From Saccharopolyspora shandongensis (GTDB lineage Bacteria > Actinomycetota > Actinomycetes > Mycobacteriales > Pseudonocardiaceae): DNA of 64,000 bases. The DNA lies in the NCBI RefSeq assembly GCF_900106995.1, contig NZ_FNOK01000017.1, positions 95,443 to 159,442 on the forward strand, written 5' to 3'. The stretch's first letter is position 1; the number at the start of each line of letters is the position of its first letter. The notes below the pieces were generated by a model. It searched no databases and was not told the origin of the DNA. It saw only the letters and a list, made by a program, of their open reading frames with translations. Of the stretch, positions 50,355 to 58,850 are shown in pieces. The position numbers and the translations under genes were made by a program.

Positions 50355-51245
50355 TCACCCCAGCCTGGCCAGGACGTCGGCGAGGATCTGCTGCAGGTGC
50401 AGGCCCCGGCGGACGTCGCAGGGGTGCTCCGTGCGCTCCTCGCGGATCATCACCAGGAGGTCGTCGAGCATCCGGGCGTAGCACTCGCGCGCGGCCGTCC
50501 GGCGGCCGAGCAGCGGCGCCTGGCCGTGCTCGCCGTACACCGCGAAGTCGACCATCGCCGGCTGCACCGGCATCCGCAGCGACAGGGTCAACGTGCTGGT
50601 CAGGTCGCCGGCGTGGCCGAACACGAGCTGCCAGAGGCCGTCGCTGCTGCGGTGCGCGAAGTGCACCTGCTCGATCTCGCCGAGCGCCGCGTCGAGCAGG
50701 TCGATCGCGTGCGGCCCCGCGTCGATCAGCGCGCCGTCCTGCTCCTGGCGCCACTCCGACGCGGCGTAGTCGCCCGCCAGCAGCCCGCCCGCGAGCCACC
50801 GCCCCGTGCCGCCCTGCACACCGTCGAGCCCGCGCACTCCGGCCAGCCACTCCTGCACTTCCGGCGCGAACCGGCGGGTGAGCATCAGCAGCGCGGCCAC
50901 CCCGGCCTCGTCCACCGCCTCGACGATCTCGCGGGCACCAGCCGGATCAGCGGCCAGCGGCTTCTCCAGCACCAGGTGCTTGCCCGCGCGAGCCGCTCGC
51001 GGCGCGAGCTCGGCCTGCACCGCGGGCGGTACCGCGAAGGCCACCGCATCGACCGATTCGAGCAGCTCGTCGAAGCCGTCGACGACGGCCGCGTCGTACG
51101 GCTCGGCGAAGGTCTTGGCCGCGTCCGGTCGTCGCGCCCACACCGCCGCCAACCGCGTTCCCGGGTGCGCGGACAGGCCGGGCCCGTGCACCCGGTGCGC
51201 CCAGGGACCCGCTCCGACCACGCCGACTCGCAGTGCTTCGTCCAT
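50355..51245 (-). CDS. Gfo/Idh/MocA-family oxidoreductase
   Basis: This 296-residue NAD(P)-dependent dehydrogenase begins ALRVGVVGAGPWAHRVHGPG (Rossmann GxGxxA variant). AVPPAVQAELAPRAARAGKH LVLEKPLA contains the EKP motif, and the substrate domain has GALIDAGPHAIDLLDAALGE with the catalytic-type DxxxH. It acts on a sugar, inositol or related alcohol; substrate unknown. ATG 51245 chosen because it starts the Rossmann domain. Divergent from the NUDIX gene. Confidence 0.88.
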   Translation of the reverse strand: MDEALRVGVVGAGPWAHRVHGPGLSAHPGTRLAAVWARRPDAAKTFAEPYDAAVVDGFDELLESVDAVAFAVPPAVQAELAPRAARAGKHLVLEKPLAADPAGAREIVEAVDEAGVAALLMLTRRFAPEVQEWLAGVRGLDGVQGGTGRWLAGGLLAGDYAASEWRQEQDGALIDAGPHAIDLLDAALGEIEQVHFAHRSSDGLWQLVFGHAGDLTSTLTLSLRMPVQPAMVDFAVYGEHGQAPLLGRRTAARECYARMLDDLLVMIREERTEHPCDVRRGLHLQQILADVLARLG

Positions 51246-51390
51246 GCCGCAATGGTGCCGTTGATCCATCGCGGTTACAGCAGTTGGGGGTCCGAACGCG
51301 ACGGGCGGGTGACCGGGGCGCTGCGCTCTCCGTGCGAAAAATCAATTCTGGAATCACCTTCTAGTGGTTTTCCGGCATAGGGTGACCCGC

Positions 51391-52221
51391 ATGGTGCAAC
51401 TGCCCGAAGATCGCGTCCTGCCAACGGGATTCGTGTCCGATGAGCTCCCCACGCAGCCGGCCGCGCCCAAGGACGCGGCCACCGTGATGCTGCTCCGGGA
51501 GGGCGCGGCGGGCCCGGAGGTGTTCCTGCAGCGCAGGGTGAAGGGCATGGCGTTCGCCGGCGGCATGACGGTGTTCCCCGGCGGCGGCGTCGATCAACGC
51601 GACGCGGACGCGTCGGTGGCGTGGACCGGACCCGACGCGGACTGGTGGGCCGACCGGTTCGGCTGCACGCCGGACGTGGCCCGCGCCCTGGTGTGCGCGG
51701 CCGTGCGCGAGACGTTCGAGGAATCCGGTGTGCTGCTTGCCGGTCCGGACCCGACGGCGGTGGTCGGCGACACGAGCCACTACGCCGGGGCCCGCGCCGC
51801 GCTGGTCTCCCGCGAGATGTCGCTGGCGAAGTTCCTCGCCGACGAGGGGCTGGTGCTGCGCGCCGACCTGCTGAGGCCGTGGGCGAACTGGGTGACGCCC
51901 GAGCGCGAGCCACGCCGCTACGACACGCGGTTCTTCCTCGCCGCGATGCCCGCCGGTCAGCGGGCCGACGCGGTCACCTCGGAGGCGTCCGAGGCGTACT
52001 GGTCCACCCCGCAGCAGGCGCTGGCGGACTTCGAGGCGGGCCGCTGCCACCTGCTCCCGCCGACCCGCGTCACGCTCGGCGAGCTCGCCGAGTGCGGCAG
52101 TCTGCCCGCGGCGCTGGCCGTGGAGCGCACCCTCGGCAAGGTCATGCCGAAGCTGGTGCGCCGCAATGACCGGTGGTATGCGGTGCTGCCGGGCGAGCCC
52201 GGATTCGAGGAGGCGAAGTGA
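51391..52221 (+). CDS. NUDIX hydrolase, NUDT19-like
   Basis: The 276-residue protein has a NUDIX fold: DAATVMLLREGAAGPEVFLQ, FAGGMTVFPGGGVDQRD and the catalytic helix AAVRETFEESGVLLAG (RExxEExG, separated from the GG by an insertion of about 45 residues as in NUDT19-type enzymes). TPEREPRRYDTRFFLAAMPA supports an acyl-CoA or CoA-diphosphatase specificity. Its stop overlaps the ATG of the metallo-beta-lactamase gene (TGATG). Confidence 0.85.
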   Translation: MVQLPEDRVLPTGFVSDELPTQPAAPKDAATVMLLREGAAGPEVFLQRRVKGMAFAGGMTVFPGGGVDQRDADASVAWTGPDADWWADRFGCTPDVARALVCAAVRETFEESGVLLAGPDPTAVVGDTSHYAGARAALVSREMSLAKFLADEGLVLRADLLRPWANWVTPEREPRRYDTRFFLAAMPAGQRADAVTSEASEAYWSTPQQALADFEAGRCHLLPPTRVTLGELAECGSLPAALAVERTLGKVMPKLVRRNDRWYAVLPGEPGFEEAK

Positions 52222-53018
52222 TGGAGCACCCGGCCTACGGAACGTTGCGCCAGGTCACCCCGTACGCGTCGGTGCTGCTCGCGCACAACCCGTCGCCGAT
52301 GACGCTGGAGGGCACCAACACCTGGGTGGTGCGAGCCCCGGGCGCGGGCGACTGCGTGGTGATCGACCCGGGCCCGGACGACGCCGAACACGTGCGCCGA
52401 GTCGCCGACCAGGGCCCGGTGTCGCTGGTGCTGCTCACGCACCACCACGGCGACCACACCGACGGCGTCGAGCAGTTCGTCGAGCTCACCGGGGCACCGG
52501 TGCGCGCGCTCGACCCGGCGCTGTGCCGGGGCGCGGAGGCGTTCCGCGACGGCGAGATCATCAAGGCCGGCGGCGCGGAGCTCCGCGTGGTCGCCACGGC
52601 GGGCCACACGGCCGACTCGGTGTGCTTCGTCGCCGACCACGACGAACCGGCCGTGTTCACCGGCGACAGCATCCTGGGCCGGGGCACGACGGTCGTGGCG
52701 CAACCGGACGGCCACCTCGGCTCCTACCTCGCGTCGCTGCGCCTGCTCGCCGACCTGCCGCCGGGCCTGCGGGTGCTGCCCGGCCACGGCCCGGAGCTGC
52801 CCGACGCCCAGGAGATCGCGATTGCCTACCTGAAGCACCGCGAACAGCGCCTCGACCAGGTCCGCGCGGCAGTCCGCGACCACGGCCCGGAGGTCACGCC
52901 GCGCCAGGTGGTGGAGGTCGTCTACGCGGACGTCGACCGGTCGGTCTGGCCCGCGGCGGAGTGGACCGTCCAAGCCCAACTCGCCTACCTGCGAGAACGG
53001 GGCGAGCTCCGGGATTGA
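52221..53018 (+). CDS. Metallo-beta-lactamase-fold hydrolase (Rv3677c/LACTB2-like)
   Basis: This 265-residue MBL protein has metal motif LLTHHHGDHTDGVEQF (HxHxDH), VVATAGHTADSVCF (third His), AVFTGDSILG (Asp) and LRVLPGHGPELPD (last His). EGTNTWVV near residue 30 and the C-terminal winged-helix-like region match the LACTB2/Rv3677c branch, which includes RNases and hydrolases of thioesters. Translation is coupled to the NUDIX gene. It converges on the sliding-clamp paralog gene. Confidence 0.9.
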   Translation: MEHPAYGTLRQVTPYASVLLAHNPSPMTLEGTNTWVVRAPGAGDCVVIDPGPDDAEHVRRVADQGPVSLVLLTHHHGDHTDGVEQFVELTGAPVRALDPALCRGAEAFRDGEIIKAGGAELRVVATAGHTADSVCFVADHDEPAVFTGDSILGRGTTVVAQPDGHLGSYLASLRLLADLPPGLRVLPGHGPELPDAQEIAIAYLKHREQRLDQVRAAVRDHGPEVTPRQVVEVVYADVDRSVWPAAEWTVQAQLAYLRERGELRD

Positions 53019-53021
53019 CCG

Positions 53022-54122
53022 TCAGGTCCGCTTGGGCATCAGCACGTAGTGCAGTTCGGCGCCGGACGGGTCCGGCTCCGCGCCGGTGATCACCGTCGAA
53101 CGGCGGTTGCCCGCACGGAGGCCGATGCGGACGGTCTGCGCGCCGAACGCCTGCAGCGCATCCGAGAGGTATCGGGGCTGGTAGGCGGTGGTGATGCGAT
53201 CGCCGCTGGTGGTGGCCTTGATCGCCTCCTCGGCGTCGCCGAACTGCTGGTCCGCCGCGCGCACGCGCACCTCGGCGTCGCCGACTTCCAGCAGGACCGT
53301 GCCCTGCGCCCCGGCGAACGGCGTCACCCGGCGGACGGCCCCGGCGAGGTCGGCGGCCGCGACGTCGACGGTGCCGTCGAAGGCGTCGGCGAGGTGGCGC
53401 GCCTCGCTCGGGAACGGCGCGTCCAGCACGGTGCTGCTGACTTCGGCCGCCGGCCAGCTCATGCCGACCCGGTCCGCGTCGGCGTGCAGCACGATCTCGG
53501 CGTCGTCGGCCTGCTTGGCGATCTCGGCGAGCAGGTTCGCCGGGACCAGCACGTCGAGCTCGGCCACCTCGGACCGCCACGGCGCGCTCGCCACGGCCAT
53601 CCGGAACCGGTCGGTCCCGACGAACACCAGCCGCTCGCCGAGCTGCCTGACGTGCACGCCGGTGAACACCGGCAACGCGTCGTCGCGCGACGCGGTGGAC
53701 GCCGCGACGGCGGCCAGCGGCAGGAAGTCGGCGTCGAGCACGCCGACGCGCGGCGGAGCCTCGCGGACGCCGGGGTGGGACAGCAGGTCGAGCAAGGGGA
53801 GCGCGAAGCGCGCGTTCGGAGTGCGCAGCGCGAGCTTGCGGCCCTCGACGACGAGCCGGACTTCGGGGCTGTCGATGTTGCGCAGCGTCTCGGCGAAGGG
53901 GCGGGCGGGCACGAGCACGCGGCCTTCGGCGTGCGTCCGCGCCCCGCGGCTGAGCCGGATGCTGCGCTCCCGGTCGGTGCCCGCGAGCACGACGCCATCC
54001 GCGGTGGCTTCGAGAACGATGCCGCTGAGCACCGGGTCGAGCACCCGCCCGGGTAGCAGGCGAACGAGATCGTTGGCGGCGTGCGCGAGCGTCCGGGTCG
54101 GCGCCGTGAGGTCGAGTTCCAT
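53022..54122 (-). CDS. DNA polymerase III beta-subunit (sliding clamp) paralog
   Basis: The 366-residue protein has the three-domain clamp layout: LAHAANDLVRLLPGRVLDPV LSGIVLEA, GTDRERSIRLSR, VLVPARPFAETLRNID, then VFTGVHVRQLGERLVFVGTD RFRMAVA (domain 2) and QPRYLSDALQAFGAQTVRIG with a final LHYVLMPKRT (DnaN C-terminus). The chromosomal dnaN is normally beside dnaA, and none of its neighbours are here, so this is a second clamp gene. It may serve specialised polymerases or repair. Confidence 0.85.
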   Translation of the reverse strand: MELDLTAPTRTLAHAANDLVRLLPGRVLDPVLSGIVLEATADGVVLAGTDRERSIRLSRGARTHAEGRVLVPARPFAETLRNIDSPEVRLVVEGRKLALRTPNARFALPLLDLLSHPGVREAPPRVGVLDADFLPLAAVAASTASRDDALPVFTGVHVRQLGERLVFVGTDRFRMAVASAPWRSEVAELDVLVPANLLAEIAKQADDAEIVLHADADRVGMSWPAAEVSSTVLDAPFPSEARHLADAFDGTVDVAAADLAGAVRRVTPFAGAQGTVLLEVGDAEVRVRAADQQFGDAEEAIKATTSGDRITTAYQPRYLSDALQAFGAQTVRIGLRAGNRRSTVITGAEPDPSGAELHYVLMPKRT

Positions 54123-54183
54123 GCGCGCAAGCTAGCCAGCCGCACCGACAACCCGACCCGCACAACGTTTCCGCAGGTGATGG

Positions 54184-54229
54184 CTCGTGAGTGCTTTGGA
54201 GCGCCACAGCACCCCAAAGCACTCACGAG
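54184..54229. repeat. CGTGAGTGCTTTGG hairpin (second family member)
   Basis: CTCGTGAGTGCTTTGG (54184-54199) and CCAAAGCACTCACGAG (54214-54229) pair perfectly over 16 bp. Compared with 28479-28522, a T-A pair is replaced by C-G, so pairing is preserved. It lies behind the MFS gene (minus strand) as a probable terminator. Confidence 0.75.
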
Positions 54230-54239
54230 ATCTGAAACG

Positions 54240-55466
54240 TCAGTTGCCGGCGAGGGAGAGGTCGGCGCGGGAGGTGGCCGGGACCAGGGTGCCGCGGCGC
54301 AGCCAGAGGATGCCGGCGACGACGACGCCGACCGCGCTCGCGGTCAGGAACGAGGCCGTCGGGCCGCTGATCTCGACCAGCTGCCCGCTGATGGACTGGC
54401 CGATGGCCGCGCCCAGCGTCACCGAGGTGACCACCCAGCCGAACGCCTCGGTGGCGGTGCCCGCGGGCGCCGCGATCTCGATCGCCACCGAGTGCGCGGT
54501 GGACTGCGGCGTGATCAGGCTGCCCGCAACCAGCAGCGCCAGGCACAGGCCCCACAGCGTCGACGGTACGGCCAGCAGCGTCAGCAGCACGGCGAAGCCG
54601 AACAGCAGCGCGGGCAGCCGCAGGTGCATCGGCCGCGGCCAGGGCCGCAGTCCGTAGGCGACGCCGACGATCACCGAGCTGACCGACAGCAGGCTCAGCA
54701 GCAGGCCACCGGCCGTCGGGTGGCCCGCTGCCACCGCGGCCGCGGGCACGCCGACCTCGACGAAGCCGATCAGGATGCCGAAGCCCAGCGCGGCCAGCGC
54801 CACGGTCCGCATCCCCGGGCTGGCGATCGCCCCCAGCAGGCTCCCGCCGGCATCGGGCGTGGGCTCCGGGCGGTGGCTGCGCGCGGCGCGGGTGGAGGCG
54901 AAGCCGACGCTGCCGACGACCATGCACGCGGCACCGACGACGACCCCGGTCCCCGGCCACGGCATCGCGACCATGAGCCCGGCCAGGCCCGGCCCGAGGA
55001 TGAAGAAGACCTCCATGCTGATCGCCTCGTACGAGTAGGCCGCGTCCCGCGCCGGGCCGGGCGGCAGCAGCCGCCCCCACAGCGCCCGCGAAGCCGGGCC
55101 CACCATCGGCTCGCTGATCCCGACCAGGAACGCCAGCGCGGTCATCAGCGCCACCGGGGCGTGCAGCTCGATGACCACCACCTCGATGGTCACCAGCGCC
55201 GCGAACACGCCGGACATCACGTACAGCGGGATGGTCGGTCCCACCCGGTCCATCACCCGGCCCTGCGCGACCGAGCCGCAGGCGACGCCGATCAGCGCGC
55301 CCGCCGACACCAGTCCGGCCGCCGCGAACGACCCGGTCTGGCGCTGCACGTACAGCATCAGGGCGAGGCCGACCATCGCGATCGGCAGGCGGCCGAGCAA
55401 CGAGGTGATGACGGGCCCGCGGGCGCCGGGGGCGGTCAGGGCGGTGCGGTAGTCGGTGAGGGACAT
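54240..55466 (-). CDS. MFS transporter
   Basis: The 408-residue major-facilitator protein has about 12 hydrophobic segments, with a motif-A-like GRVMDRVGPTIPLYVMSGVF in the loop between helices 2 and 3 and FVEVGVPAAAVAAG at helix 7. It resembles drug-efflux MFS proteins of actinomycetes. ATG 55466 is chosen; a GTG at 55478 is possible. A palindromic operator TTGGTAC-GACA-GTACCAA lies 32 bp upstream, but no regulator gene is adjacent. Confidence 0.88.
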   Translation of the reverse strand: MSLTDYRTALTAPGARGPVITSLLGRLPIAMVGLALMLYVQRQTGSFAAAGLVSAGALIGVACGSVAQGRVMDRVGPTIPLYVMSGVFAALVTIEVVVIELHAPVALMTALAFLVGISEPMVGPASRALWGRLLPPGPARDAAYSYEAISMEVFFILGPGLAGLMVAMPWPGTGVVVGAACMVVGSVGFASTRAARSHRPEPTPDAGGSLLGAIASPGMRTVALAALGFGILIGFVEVGVPAAAVAAGHPTAGGLLLSLLSVSSVIVGVAYGLRPWPRPMHLRLPALLFGFAVLLTLLAVPSTLWGLCLALLVAGSLITPQSTAHSVAIEIAAPAGTATEAFGWVVTSVTLGAAIGQSISGQLVEISGPTASFLTASAVGVVVAGILWLRRGTLVPATSRADLSLAGN

Positions 55467-55497
55467 GGATTGGGACACGCGAACCAGTATTCCAATT

Positions 55498-55515
55498 TTG
55501 GTACGACAGTACCAA
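55498..55515. promoter_or_regulatory. Palindromic operator TTGGTAC-GACA-GTACCAA upstream of the MFS gene
   Basis: This perfect 7-bp inverted repeat with a 4-nt spacer lies 32 bp before the MFS start. The GTAC-N4-GTAC core is the kind of site bound by HxlR/MarR-type repressors. No such gene is within several kb. Confidence 0.55.
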
Positions 55516-55800
55516 CTCGGTTTCGGGTAATCCGCCTCACGCGAGCCAGGAAAGGACCTTCTACCCGGTTCGCCCGGCGCCGAAACAGGGCACACTCAAA
55601 TTAGAGCGGCTACGCAATCCGGGTGAACTCTGCAACCGGCGTGGGCGCAGCCGCGTCCTGGAAGGTGAGAGGGGTTGCTGGTGGCATCGGCCGTCCAGCA
55701 TCTTCGACAAGAGGACTTTCCTCTGGTGCCAAGGATTCGGGGCCGACGCATCGGAGGATCGGGGGAGCGTGGTTGGTCGTCGGGGGACGAACCACGCACA
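55516..55800. other. Intergenic region with hairpins, no recognised gene
   Basis: No convincing protein gene was seen in 285 bp. Inverted repeats are present, for example GAGGA-cttt-TCCTC near 55710 and CGTGGTT...AACCACG around 55768-55796. Reading frames on both strands lack homology. It could hold a 5' leader or small RNA, but no known riboswitch family was recognised. Confidence 0.35.
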
Positions 55801-55850
55801 TGTGAAGGGGCTGGAGCGCCGCGTCGGGGGCGGCGCCCAGCCCCTTCACA
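55801..55850. terminator. Long hairpin terminator
   Basis: TGTGAAGGGGCTG and CAGCCCCTTCACA enclose GCGCCGC...GGCGGCGC, making a stem of about 20 bp, 23 bp beyond the stop of the minus-strand gene at 55874. Confidence 0.75.
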
Positions 55851-55873
55851 TGCGCCCGGAGCAGGCGCGGGCG

Positions 55874-56173
55874 TCAGAAGCCGCCACCGCCCCCACCGGC
55901 GTCACCGCCACCGCTGAAGCCGCCACCCCCGCTGTCGCCGCCGAAGCCGCTCCCGCTGTCGCCGCTGAAGCCGCTTTCACCGCTTACGCCGCTCCCGCTG
56001 CTGCCGTAATCGCTGCTCGCGTCGACGTAGCTCGCGGAGGTGACGGTCGCGCCGGAAGAACGACGAGGCCCACCGTCCTTGCCCGACGTGGAGGCGATGA
56101 TCACCGCCATGACCAGTCCGGCGCCCGCGGCCACGGCGAGCAGGACCAATGCTTGGATCAAGGCCGGTTCCAC
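55874..56173 (-). CDS. Small membrane protein with Gly/Ser/Asp-rich C-terminus
   Basis: The 99-residue protein starts at GTG 56173 (VEPALIQALVLLAVAAGAGL), with one transmembrane helix and then a basic GKDGGPRRSS. The tail of about 55 residues is made of SGxSGxSGxSGD and GGGGFSGGGDAGGGGGGF repeats. It closely parallels the neighbouring gene at 56271-56597 in design (helix plus Gly/Asp/Ser tail), and the two are probably duplicates. Function unknown. Confidence 0.6.
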   Translation of the reverse strand: MEPALIQALVLLAVAAGAGLVMAVIIASTSGKDGGPRRSSGATVTSASYVDASSDYGSSGSGVSGESGFSGDSGSGFGGDSGGGGFSGGGDAGGGGGGF

Positions 56174-56270
56174 CTCTTCGATCCCCTCAGTTCGGTCCGG
56201 TCCCCGGTCCGAGGTGGGACGCGCGGCGCCACCTCTGGGTTGCGACCCGGACACGAAAAGTGAAGGAATC

Positions 56271-56597
56271 TCAGTCGCCACCGCCGCCGCCGGAGTCGCC
56301 ACCTCCGCCGGAGTCGCCACCCCCACCGGAGTCGCTGCCGCCGCCGGAGTCCCAGCCGCCGCCAGAGTCGTGCCCCCAACCCGAGTCGCCGTGGTGGTGA
56401 TGGTGGTGGTGTGAGGTGCCGCCGGAATCGACGTAGCCGCTGCTGCTCGTCGAGCTGAGCCGCCGGCGCGCGGCGTAGTCGCGGTTGCGCTGCATGCGCG
56501 CGCGGCGCCGCGAGGGCCGGCGTTTGATCCGGTCCCGGATGATCGCGATCCCCAGGAGCAGCAGCATCGCCGCCCCGACGTAGCCGATCCAGTGCAT
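56271..56597 (-). CDS. Small membrane protein with polyhistidine and DSGGGG repeats
   Basis: This 108-residue protein has one transmembrane helix at the N-terminus (YVGAAMLLLLGIAIIRDRI) and a strongly basic patch RRPSRRRARMQRNRDYAARR. A seven-histidine run follows, then repeats of DSGGGG to the C-terminus. Poly-His plus Asp could bind Zn, Ni or Cu at the membrane; this is inference. It is next to a similarly built gene and downstream of crp on the same strand, separated from crp by a strong terminator. Confidence 0.6.
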   Translation of the reverse strand: MHWIGYVGAAMLLLLGIAIIRDRIKRRPSRRRARMQRNRDYAARRRLSSTSSSGYVDSGGTSHHHHHHHGDSGWGHDSGGGWDSGGGSDSGGGGDSGGGGDSGGGGGD

Positions 56598-56671
56598 GTC
56601 GCCCCCAACTCGTCGGTCAACCGATCAAGGTTTACACGGGGCAGGTGTCCGGTGGGTTGCTTTCGGACACG

Positions 56672-56732
56672 AAAAAACGCGCGTCGACTGAGGGGCCCGG
56701 GAACGAACCCGGGCCCGTCGGCCGACGCGCGT
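56672..56732 (-). terminator. Rho-independent terminator of crp
   Basis: ACGCGCGTCG and CGACGCGCGT (56677-56686, 56723-56732) enclose GGGCCCGGG-aacgaa-CCCGGGCCC. On the minus strand the stem is followed by TTTTTTC (56671-56677), a classic U-tract. Confidence 0.88.
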
Positions 56733-56753
56733 CAGTTCGCGGCGTCGCTGTCG

Positions 56754-57428
56754 TCAGCGGGCGCGGCGGGCCAACCGCTCCGGGTCGAGGATGAGCACGC
56801 TCTTGCCCTCGAGCCGCAGCCAACCGCGGTGCGCGAAGTCCGCCAGCGCCTTGTTCACGGTCTCCCGCGATGCGCCGACGTACTGCGCGATCTCTTCCTG
56901 CGTCAGGTCGTGGGTGACCCGCAGCAGGCCGGCCTCCTGGCTGCCGAATCGCTGCGCGAGCTGCAGCAGCGCCTTGGCGACCCGGCCCGGCACGTCGGTG
57001 AAGATGAGGTCGGCCAGCATGCCGTTGGTCCGGCGCAGCCTACGGGCGACCACGCGCAGCAGCTGCTCGGCGATCTCCGGGCGAGTGGCGATCCACTGCC
57101 GCAGCGCCGTGCGGTCCATGCTCAGCGCGCGGACCTCGGTGACGGTGGTCGCCGTCGAGGTGCGCGGCCCCGGATCGAAGATGGACAGCTCGCCGAACAT
57201 GTCCGACGGGCCCATGATCGCCAGCAGGTTCTCCCTGCCGTCCGGCGACTTGCGTCCGAGCTTCACCTTGCCGGACTGAATGATGTAAAGCCGGTCTCCC
57301 GGCTCGCCCTCGGCGAAGATCACGTGTCCTCGCGGGAACTCGACCGGTTCCAGCGACTGGGCCAGTGCCTCTGCCGCGGCCGGCTCAACGCCCTGGAAGA
57401 TGCCGGCCCGGGCCAGTGTCTCGTCCAC
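56754..57428 (-). CDS. crp: CRP/FNR-family cAMP receptor regulator (GlxR/Crp)
   Basis: This 224-residue regulator has a cyclic-nucleotide domain with [20 protein letters not shown] and [20 protein letters not shown] (phosphate-binding cassette GELSxxxxxxRTxTA). The HTH domain at about 170-205 is [20 protein letters not shown] (recognition helix RETVNKAL). It is highly like mycobacterial Crp (Rv3676) and corynebacterial GlxR, the global regulators. GTG 57428 follows GGAGGG. A near-consensus CRP site lies in its own promoter. Confidence 0.93.
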   Translation of the reverse strand: MDETLARAGIFQGVEPAAAEALAQSLEPVEFPRGHVIFAEGEPGDRLYIIQSGKVKLGRKSPDGRENLLAIMGPSDMFGELSIFDPGPRTSTATTVTEVRALSMDRTALRQWIATRPEIAEQLLRVVARRLRRTNGMLADLIFTDVPGRVAKALLQLAQRFGSQEAGLLRVTHDLTQEEIAQYVGASRETVNKALADFAHRGWLRLEGKSVLILDPERLARRAR

Positions 57429-57495
57429 CTCGTCCCTCCATGTTGAGACGCGGCGGCTGTCTGTGGTGCCGGACCCGCGAGTGCGAATCTAGCGG

Positions 57496-57511
57496 TGTGC
57501 CGCCGATCACT
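57496..57511. promoter_or_regulatory. Putative CRP-binding site in the crp promoter
   Basis: TGTGC-CGCCGA-TCACT matches the actinobacterial CRP/GlxR consensus TGTGA-N6-TCACA at 8 of 10 defined positions. It lies 68 bp upstream of the crp start, a position fitting autoregulation. Confidence 0.5.
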
Positions 57512-57523
57512 ACCAGTTAAATT

Positions 57524-57781
57524 CTAAGACTGGTCGCGGGAACGGCGAGTACGCAGCCTACCGGCGCGTCCCACCCTGCGAAGCTGGAACAACTCCAGCG
57601 CGCGTCCAATACCTTGCCGGAACAACGCACGCACCTCGTCGGGGCGAGCGTTCTCCAGCAGCTCCTCCACCTCGTTCTCCTGCACCGCTACGTGCCGCAG
57701 GCGGGCCTCCACGCGCTCCATGAAGAGGGTGAAGAACATGATCACGAGCGGCACGACGATGACGAACCAGGCAGCCATCAT
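57524..57781 (-). CDS. Small single-pass membrane protein (Rv3675-like position)
   Basis: The 85-residue product begins MMAAWFVIVVPLVIMFFTLF, one transmembrane helix, followed by a charged helical cytoplasmic part (ARLRHVAVQENEVEELLENA, RALFRQGIGRALELFQLRRV). A GCGAGG ribosome site precedes the ATGATG. The same position next to crp is occupied by Rv3675 in M. tuberculosis. Function unknown. Confidence 0.75.
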   Translation of the reverse strand: MMAAWFVIVVPLVIMFFTLFMERVEARLRHVAVQENEVEELLENARPDEVRALFRQGIGRALELFQLRRVGRAGRLRTRRSRDQS

Positions 57782-58022
57782 GATTTAAATCCTCGCTCAT
57801 ACCTTCGGGGCTGGTGCAACCGGGGTCGGGTTCCCGGCGAGCGTGACGATGCGGCCACCTTTCGTGACGATCGATTCGCATGATCCGGTGGGGTGCCCGG
57901 ACCGTGTCGCAGCGCAGCCTATCCGGGCGCGCAAGACCCCCGGCGCCCGACACACCCCGGTGAGTCGGGCACCGTGCCGGTGCGGCCGCTTCCGGAAGCG
58001 ATCGGATCCGTAGTCTGGTGGG

Positions 58023-58850
58023 GTGTCAGACCTGGCTCGGAACAAGCGCAAGAAGGCCGCCGCCGGCTCGGGCGGTGAGACCCGGTTGCGGCTGGTCCGG
58101 CGGGCTCGCCGGATGCTGCGGGCGCTGGCCGACGCGTACCCGGACGCGCACTGCGAGCTGGACTTCGAGACGCCCCTGGAACTGGCGGTCGCCACGATCC
58201 TGTCCGCCCAGTGCACCGACAAGCGGGTCAACGAGGTCACCCCGGCCCTGTTCCGGCGGTACCCGACGGCCGCCGCCTACGCCGGGGCGGACCGCACCGA
58301 GCTGGAGGAGATGATCCGCTCCACCGGCTTCTACCGGAACAAGGCCGCGTCGCTGATGGGCCTGGGCGCGGCGCTGGTGGAGAAGTACGACGGCGAGGTG
58401 CCGCGGAAGCTGGAGCAGCTGGTCAAGCTGCCGGGCATCGGCCGCAAGACGGCCAACGTGATCCTCGGCAACGCCTTCGACGTCCCGGGCATCACGGTGG
58501 ACACCCACTTCGGTCGGCTGGTCCGGCGCTGGGGCTGGACCGCGGAGGAGGACCCGGTCAAGGTCGAGCACGCCATCGGTGAGCTGATCCCGCGCAAGGA
58601 GTGGACGATGCTCTCGCACCGGGTGATCTTCCACGGCCGCCGCGTCTGCCACGCCCGCAAGCCCGCCTGCGGCGCCTGCCTGCTGGCCAAGGACTGCCCG
58701 TCGTACGGGCTGGGCCCGACCGAACCCGCCCCGGCGGCCAAGCTGGTCCGCGGCCCGGAGACGCCGCGGCTGCTGGCGCTGGCCGGGGTCGTCGACGAGG
58801 TCCCGGAGAGCACCGTCGAACAGGCCGCGGCGAAGGAGCCGGTGGCGTGA
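58023..58850 (+). CDS. nth: Endonuclease III
   Basis: This 275-residue DNA glycosylase/AP lyase carries [20 protein letters not shown], the HhH motif [20 protein letters not shown] with the catalytic Lys (GRKTANV), and [14 protein letters not shown] with the essential Asp. The [4Fe-4S] loop is [17 protein letters not shown] (Cx6Cx2Cx5C). It removes oxidised pyrimidines. GTG start; its stop overlaps the next gene's GTG (GTGA). First of a coupled run nth-thioredoxin-NUDIX-marP. Confidence 0.95.
   Translation: MSDLARNKRKKAAAGSGGETRLRLVRRARRMLRALADAYPDAHCELDFETPLELAVATILSAQCTDKRVNEVTPALFRRYPTAAAYAGADRTELEEMIRSTGFYRNKAASLMGLGAALVEKYDGEVPRKLEQLVKLPGIGRKTANVILGNAFDVPGITVDTHFGRLVRRWGWTAEEDPVKVEHAIGELIPRKEWTMLSHRVIFHGRRVCHARKPACGACLLAKDCPSYGLGPTEPAPAAKLVRGPETPRLLALAGVVDEVPESTVEQAAAKEPVA

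Noticed and set aside
55623..55849. Short frames on both strands in the hairpin-rich gap
   Set aside because: Overlapping on opposite strands, no ribosome sites, no homology; part of one runs into a terminator hairpin.
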